A stretch of DNA of 64,000 nt from an uncultured Phycisphaerales bacterium (GTDB lineage: Bacteria; Planctomycetota; Phycisphaerae; Sedimentisphaerales; Anaerobacaceae). The position numbers and the translations under genes are program-made. Below the pieces are notes generated by a model. That model made no database searches, had not been told where the DNA came from, and saw only the letters and a list, made by a program, of their open reading frames with translations. Below, piece after piece: positions 59,476 through 64,000 of the stretch. Within the stretch, counting starts at the first letter, position 1, and the number at the start of each line of letters is the position of its first letter. Location of the stretch: positions 5,702-69,701 of the forward strand of contig CALEZT010000127.1 in assembly GCA_937927975.1 (NCBI GenBank), in the 5' to 3' direction.

Positions 59476-62153
59476 GACAAATGTACATAAGACCTTTGGT
59501 TCTCTCCCAAGGACTCGAAAGACTCGCGACAGATTCGGTTGAGGCCTCTTCGCAGGGGGGTACCGGAATCTACAGTGACAATCAGATTCGGCAACTGATC
59601 AACAATGCTTATGCGGAACTGCGGGTGCATCCAATGGAAGACACTTTGCAGGCGCCTCTTCAGAAATCCCTGCACTGGGTCTTGCCGATCCTACAGAGGG
59701 CTTTACGGAAGCTCATTGACAAAGGCGACCTGGAGGATATCCGTGAAGATCCGACGCGCGCGATCCTCCAGAACCTCAAGAGACACCGCATCATCCAGGC
59801 TCCGAAAACGACTTTTGGCGCGTACATTGTCGAGGGCACATTGTATGTGGAACGGCCGTATCTGGGGCTTCATATGCTTGAGGAGATCTTGTTTCACGAA
59901 CTGCTTGAAGCGTGTGGAGTATCGCATTATCAGGCTGTGAAGCTGACGCAGGATTACCTCTGGGATGCCCTGCTCCCTGAGAAGGACGATGTCGCAGCGA
60001 ATACGGATACTGTTCCCGACGAGTGGGATGCTGCGGATGCTGTCATTCGTGAGATCTACACGCCCAGGGAGGCTGCGATCAAATCTGCGAATGCAGACAT
60101 CGAAGCGGCCCAAGAGGATATCCAGACCGGGCGAGCTTATGATTTGCCCGAACAGAGCAATAAGGCGCAGGATTTCTTCCATAAGAAATTCGAGCGGTTC
60201 AACAAAGCCGTCCACAACGCCACATATCAACAGGGCAACTATGTGGATTTGCGGAGCTTGCCCAACAATGTAGAGATCTATGTAGTTGGCGATGTGCATG
60301 CCTGTTGGGATAATGTGGAATTCATCCTTAGGCACAGGGCGCAATTCATTCCCGGTACAACCATCGCGATCGGTGGATTTCCCTTGTCTGTGCTGGAGAA
60401 AGTACAAAGAGGGGAAGCTGTGCTTCTCTTCAATGGGGATGTCGTGCACTACGACATCCACAGTGAGTATACACTCGTACAGCAAGACTATATCCGGACC
60501 AAGGCAGGCCAGAACAAAGCATTTCTGACACAGAAGGAAGCTCAGATCATGCGAAAACTGGCTGATATGAGGGCAACCATGACCATTCTTGACCTGGTGA
60601 TGGACCTCAAGATAGAGAATCCCGATCACGTGTATTGGATCTTGGGCAATCATGATGACTGCGTCTATCGCGGGGCCGACAAATGGCACATCTATCAGCA
60701 TTCGCTCTATTGGCTTGCCTTGAAAGAGCGATTTGGCCCATGTTGGGCGCATCATTACATCCGCTTTGTCGATGATTGCCCCTTGGGGCTGATTTCTGAC
60801 GGAATGTACGCGTTCCACGGTGGATTTCCCAAGGAGCGATTGGCTGATTACGAACGGTGCAAAAAGAACGATCCGGCCGTCTATGACTTTGTTGGCAGGG
60901 GTTTTCGCAATCGTCAGTTTGACACGGAAATATCCGCATTCCTGGAGGCAGAGGGGATCTTTTATAGTGTGATTCTGCTGAGTCATATGCCGGGCTTGTT
61001 GAAAGAGAATGAATACTGGGCATGGTTGCACGGCAATTCCGTCTGCCTGATTTACGGCGCCAAGATCTACACGGGATATGCCATCTTCAAGAACAGAGGC
61101 AGTCTTGCCTTTGAAAATGTGACTGACCCGAAAGGCGTGGAGCTTACGCCTCCCAAGGATTTTGCCATCCCTGCAGTTGCGATCGAAGGCCGCTGGGATA
61201 GGTTAAGAGTGTATCTCAGCAATTTGCGTCTCGGCCATTACAGAGATTACACGTTGTGTGACGAGACGCCCGTTGTAACGAGGCTCCAGAAGGAGGAACT
61301 CATCAACCTGTCTATGCGGGAGACAAGTGAACCTGCGGAAGAGACGCATGAGACCTGTGAGCTGCCGCGTCACAGTTGGCTTGCGACGCGCAAGGAAAAC
61401 ATACGGTTCTTATGGGACACGGCTTGGGCTGTTTGCTACGATGCCGTGAGCGCTTTCGTCACCGGTATGTGCTCTCTGGGCAAGACAGTCTGGGGCCTAA
61501 CTAGACTACTGGGACGATTGATTGGTCCCCTCATCGAACTATGGAGCGTATTGAAACGAGTGCTCGGTCCTGTCGTACGATGTGTGGGGATCATAGCGCG
61601 TCCTTTCATCGGGGCGGCACGCCATGGGATCCGACTTGTCGGACGCCTCGCAAGGGGCATGGGCCGCATCTCCGCTTCCATGTACGACCGATACCGCAAA
61701 TGGGGCCTGTCCGACCGCATGATCGTCTGTTTGACCGGCATGGAGGAAGGCTTCTTCAGCGGCATCTGGACATGCCTGATCAACCCTGGCCTGAAATCCA
61801 TGCTGCGCTTGAATCCATGGGCCGGAGTGATTCTGGACCTGCTGGGGAATGTGATTCCGTTTCTGTTGTTGCACCACGAGCGCTTCATCTACAGAGGAGG
61901 TCATATCTGGCGCGTTCCTCCGGATGACACCAAAAGGCAGAAACTCCGCGATTATGCCTGGCTGATGGGTATGCGCGTGTCCTTGAATTTGATCTTCGTG
62001 CTGATGCTTCATTTTCTGCCACGGACCATAAGTGGTTTCTTAGGATTACCCGTCCTCTGGATCCTCCACAGCGCGGTCAATTTCTTGGGCCAGCCCATGG
62101 GAATGGCGTCAGGAAGGCCAAAGCAGTGCGGGAAGGAGTGTATATGGAAATGA
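59469..62153 (+). CDS. large metallophosphatase with a C-terminal membrane domain
   Basis: About 894 residues; the start is uncertain (ATG 59469 or 59481, both just after the dispersed repeat). Residues ~100-190 contain a HELLE motif in ILFHELLEACGVSHYQAVKL. Residues ~275-530 form a calcineurin-like metallophosphoesterase: VVGDVHACWDN, FNGDVVHYD, WILGNHDDCVY, the histidines of MYAFHGGF and LLSHMPG. This set supplies the usual D-x-H, GD, GNHD, H and H metal ligands, though the domain is long and most like class III fructose-bisphosphatase or protein-phosphatase relatives. Residues ~640-894 hold amphipathic and hydrophobic helices (WGLTRLLGRLIGPLIELWSV, SGFLGLPVLWILHSAVNFLG) and are likely membrane-bound. 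Base composition is lower in G+C than around it. It overlaps the GFA gene by 10 bases. Confidence 0.75.
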   Translation: MCRQMYIRPLVLSQGLERLATDSVEASSQGGTGIYSDNQIRQLINNAYAELRVHPMEDTLQAPLQKSLHWVLPILQRALRKLIDKGDLEDIREDPTRAILQNLKRHRIIQAPKTTFGAYIVEGTLYVERPYLGLHMLEEILFHELLEACGVSHYQAVKLTQDYLWDALLPEKDDVAANTDTVPDEWDAADAVIREIYTPREAAIKSANADIEAAQEDIQTGRAYDLPEQSNKAQDFFHKKFERFNKAVHNATYQQGNYVDLRSLPNNVEIYVVGDVHACWDNVEFILRHRAQFIPGTTIAIGGFPLSVLEKVQRGEAVLLFNGDVVHYDIHSEYTLVQQDYIRTKAGQNKAFLTQKEAQIMRKLADMRATMTILDLVMDLKIENPDHVYWILGNHDDCVYRGADKWHIYQHSLYWLALKERFGPCWAHHYIRFVDDCPLGLISDGMYAFHGGFPKERLADYERCKKNDPAVYDFVGRGFRNRQFDTEISAFLEAEGIFYSVILLSHMPGLLKENEYWAWLHGNSVCLIYGAKIYTGYAIFKNRGSLAFENVTDPKGVELTPPKDFAIPAVAIEGRWDRLRVYLSNLRLGHYRDYTLCDETPVVTRLQKEELINLSMRETSEPAEETHETCELPRHSWLATRKENIRFLWDTAWAVCYDAVSAFVTGMCSLGKTVWGLTRLLGRLIGPLIELWSVLKRVLGPVVRCVGIIARPFIGAARHGIRLVGRLARGMGRISASMYDRYRKWGLSDRMIVCLTGMEEGFFSGIWTCLINPGLKSMLRLNPWAGVILDLLGNVIPFLLLHHERFIYRGGHIWRVPPDDTKRQKLRDYAWLMGMRVSLNLIFVLMLHFLPRTISGFLGLPVLWILHSAVNFLGQPMGMASGRPKQCGKECIWK

Positions 62154-62560
62154 TTCTGCGGGGTGGATGTTTGTGCGGGGCCGTGCGGTATGAATGCGCC
62201 GGCGATCCGGGCCAGGCGAGCTATTGCCACTGTGACGACTGCCGCAAGGCCACGGGCGGGCCCTATACGGTGGGCGTCCTCGTCCGGGCGAAGGACCTGC
62301 GGATCGTGTCGGGCGAGGTCAAGGGGTTCACGACCATCGCCGACAGCGGGCGGAAGATCACGCGCGAGTTCTGCCCGAACTGCGGCTCGCCGCTCTTTAC
62401 CCGGGCCCAGAAGTGCCCCGATCTGGTCTTTCTCAAGGCCGGATGCCTCGACGAATCGCACCTCGTCAGGCCCAACTGCCAGACCTGGACGAAACGGGCC
62501 GTACCCTGGGCGTACATCGATGAGAACCTGCCCTGCTTCGAGGAGAGCACGGGCCCGTGA
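62144..62560 (+). CDS. GFA/CENP-V family zinc protein
   Basis: A 138-residue protein. ATG 62144 has GGAAGGAG 6 bases upstream. It is of the GFA family, named for glutathione-dependent formaldehyde-activating enzyme but mostly of unknown role. The zinc cysteines are visible: GGCLCGAVRYEC near residue 7, YCHCDDCRKATGG near 28 and REFCPNCGSPLF near 75, with SGRKITR between. It overlaps the end of the phosphatase gene, so it is on the same transcript. Its 3' end is repeated at 58757-58806. Confidence 0.92.
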   Translation: MEMILRGGCLCGAVRYECAGDPGQASYCHCDDCRKATGGPYTVGVLVRAKDLRIVSGEVKGFTTIADSGRKITREFCPNCGSPLFTRAQKCPDLVFLKAGCLDESHLVRPNCQTWTKRAVPWAYIDENLPCFEESTGP

Positions 62561-62742
62561 CCCCTTGAATCGACTATCGACGATTTCCTATTGACTATCT
62601 TTTTGCCGGATCGGCGTTCATCGGCGTTCCCGGGCGGTGGCTCGTGACCCGTGGCCCGGAGAAGTGTGAATCATCTGGCGGATTTGTCTTTTCGGGCGGT
62701 CTGCGGTAGGACGGAGGCATCCGAGCAGCGAAAGGGCAAGGC

Positions 62743-62982
62743 ATGAACGATGAACAACTTCTCCAACGGATTGTGTGCGATCCGAAAGTCATGGCGGGCA
62801 AGCCGGTCATCCGCGGCACCCGCATGACGGTGGATTTCATCCTCAACCTGCTGGCCCACGGCGAGACCGACGAGGAGATTCGCGCCGAGTATCCGGGCGT
62901 CAGCCGGGAGGACATTCGCGCCTGCCTGGCGTTCGCGACCCGGACCCTCAAGGAGATGGACTTCATGCCTTTCGCGGGGTAG
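62743..62982 (+). CDS. DUF433 protein, orphan antitoxin-like
   Basis: A 79-residue DUF433 protein starting at ATG 62743. The family signature is QRIVCDPKVMAGKPVIRGTR and FILNLLAHGETDEEIRAEYP, followed by ACLAFATRTLKE. DUF433 proteins contain a winged helix-turn-helix and usually pair with a DUF5615 PIN-like toxin gene that overlaps the 3' end. Here no such gene follows, so it is an orphan. The frame is intact. Confidence 0.92.
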   Translation: MNDEQLLQRIVCDPKVMAGKPVIRGTRMTVDFILNLLAHGETDEEIRAEYPGVSREDIRACLAFATRTLKEMDFMPFAG

Positions 62983-63120
62983 ACGGCGATACGTGACCGG
63001 TGCCCCGTGACTCGAACCTCGCGCAGGAAGAGAATTCAACCGCGGAGGACGCCGAGGGAGGCGGGCTGCAGGCCACAGGACTGCCCCCTCGGGCCAGGGC
63101 TCCCCCGACGCTTCTACGCT

Positions 63121-63330
63121 TCCACGCTTCTACGCTTCCACGCGGCGAAGCTGCTCTTGACACCCCGCCCCTGCCGCTCCATAATCACGCCATCGCCCAG
63201 CCGCTCCGAGCGACGAGCGACTGGCGACGAAACACGCGGCCTTTGGCCGCAGGTTGGCCCGCAGCGGCCCCACGAGGAATGCGAGGCGTTGCGAGAAGCC
63301 CCTTTGAGATTGAGGATGCCGAACCTCGGA
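63121..63330. repeat. copy 2 of a ~200-bp dispersed repeat
   Basis: Second copy of the element at 59280-59475. Its left edge has a short tandem unit (CGCTTCTACGCTTCCA twice). A sequence ATTCAACCGCGGAGGACGCC at 63033-63052, also of a form known as a dispersed repeat elsewhere, precedes it. Confidence 0.85.
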
Positions 63331-63486
63331 AACAAATATGGCGTGAGCGTGTTCACGGAGGATTTCGTGGAGCAGTTGAAGAGGTCAGGGCAATGGTAAC
63401 TGGCGGCGGAACGGGGTCATCCATATAGGGGTTAATGAGGATAACAGGGGACAGGCCTTCTTGCAGTAGATCTAGGATATACCCAG

Positions 63487-63981
63487 ATGTCAGTGACATG
63501 CGACGAACAGCGTTCAGGAGACGGTGCCCCACGCTTCGCATCAGTGGTCCGAAGGAGACTCCTTGTCATTGTGGTGGTGCTGTTTGTACTGGTCTTAGTG
63601 CGGTGCCTCGCATGCCAGTCTATGCCGCCTGACCTGAGCGCTTGTACGCACATGGAAGTTCAGTATGCCGGCGGAGCCCTCAACTACTTCTTTCCAAGCA
63701 CATCCATGCAGCAGGGTGGCTTCAACGAGGAGGAGAGGGACTACATACGGTCCTACAATAGATGGGTCGTGACCGATCAAGAGCAAATCAGGGCTTTTGC
63801 GCAGCAGGTCAGCCAGGGCACATATACGTACCTGGGCTGGCGGTGGTCGTTACTAATGATCGCCATGGCCCCCCCGACCAAGATCGTCGGCTATCGACCC
63901 GAGGGTGGCAGGGTATCGCTCTCTGTATATGGCCGCTCGGAAATCAGGAGGTTGTCCCGTTCTCAGTTGGAGGTGCGGTGA
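63487..63981 (+). CDS. hypothetical membrane-anchored protein
   Basis: A 164-residue protein starting at ATG 63487, with no strong ribosome site. A single hydrophobic segment at about residues 24-42 (LLVIVVVLFVLVLVRCLA) anchors it; a Cys pair follows. The rest is soluble and has no family I recognise (SYNRWVVTDQEQIRAFAQQV, GWRWSLLMIAMAPPTKIVGY). The composition, with many TAT, ACA and CAT codons, is like that of the accessory region. It ends 19 bases before the window end. Confidence 0.6.
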   Translation: MSVTCDEQRSGDGAPRFASVVRRRLLVIVVVLFVLVLVRCLACQSMPPDLSACTHMEVQYAGGALNYFFPSTSMQQGGFNEEERDYIRSYNRWVVTDQEQIRAFAQQVSQGTYTYLGWRWSLLMIAMAPPTKIVGYRPEGGRVSLSVYGRSEIRRLSRSQLEVR

Positions 63982-64000
63982 CCACTCCACGGTGAATCCT

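Noticed and set aside
63007..63399. A 130-residue + strand frame ending in KYGVSVFTEDFVEQLKRSGQW
   Set aside because: Most of it is the dispersed ~200-bp repeat; only the last ~25 codons look gene-like, too short to support.
1..64000. tRNA, rRNA and CRISPR arrays
   Set aside because: I looked for tRNA T-loop patterns and regular spaced repeats on both strands and saw none; repeats present are palindromic, gene-end or gene-family repeats.

Overview
The window looks like a chromosomal stretch from a high-G+C bacterium of the Planctomycetota, most likely a Phycisphaerae/Sedimentisphaerales-type lineage. The evidence is six giant secreted proteins built from LamG, fibronectin-III-like and discoidin modules with a recurring YYWRVDEVNAAPD-type signature, several Tat- or Sec-exported proteins of otherwise cytoplasmic families (sugar isomerase, aldo-keto reductase, methyltransferases), and an ECF sigma factor with a long extension. 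Placement is by content only; there is no rRNA or tRNA in the window.

Layout. 0-9 kb: the end of a GH13 alpha-amylase, then housekeeping genes (asnS, a PspC-domain protein, glyQS, an SMR exporter) interspersed with small toxin/antitoxin-like modules (a truncated HI0074-type gene, BrnT/BrnA, MNT/HEPN) and a YhcH-family gene whose 3' end is repeated on the far side of the BrnT/BrnA pair. 9-28 kb: exported and sugar-related enzymes (a DUF362/SMP-30 fusion, a second SMP-30 lactonase, a sialidase-like protein, an aldo-keto reductase, a TIM-barrel isomerase), an extended ECF sigma factor, MarC, a YgiQ radical SAM protein carrying an in-frame double-hairpin repeat, two exported methyltransferases (one with three tandem catalytic domains), a GAF/PTS enzyme I (PtsP type), and a 56-codon bL34-like gene.

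28.6-47.6 kb: six tandem minus-strand genes for 955-1085-residue secreted modular proteins, each with its own strong ribosome binding site and most followed by a hairpin. They probably act as extracellular or surface carbohydrate-binding or adhesion proteins. Five contain a DUF1349-like domain nested inside a jelly-roll domain; the last two share a nearly identical 1.13-kb 3' segment, a sign of recent duplication or gene conversion.

48-56.8 kb: a cobalamin-binding-domain protein, citramalate synthase (isoleucine pathway), a lipoprotein, an exported esterase, a coiled-coil/TPR-like membrane protein, a CPBP-family protease and an endonuclease III-like glycosylase. 56.8-64 kb: an accessory region with an HNH/AP2 endonuclease, a RHH/PIN toxin-antitoxin pair, gene fragments, a pair of ~200-bp dispersed repeats, an A+T-richer gene for a large metallophosphatase/membrane protein, a GFA-family protein and an orphan DUF433 protein.

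The most unusual items are the exported methyltransferase pair, the nested-domain secreted protein array with its recent homogenisation, the palindromic repeat inside ygiQ, and the toxin-antitoxin module bracketed by copies of a gene end.
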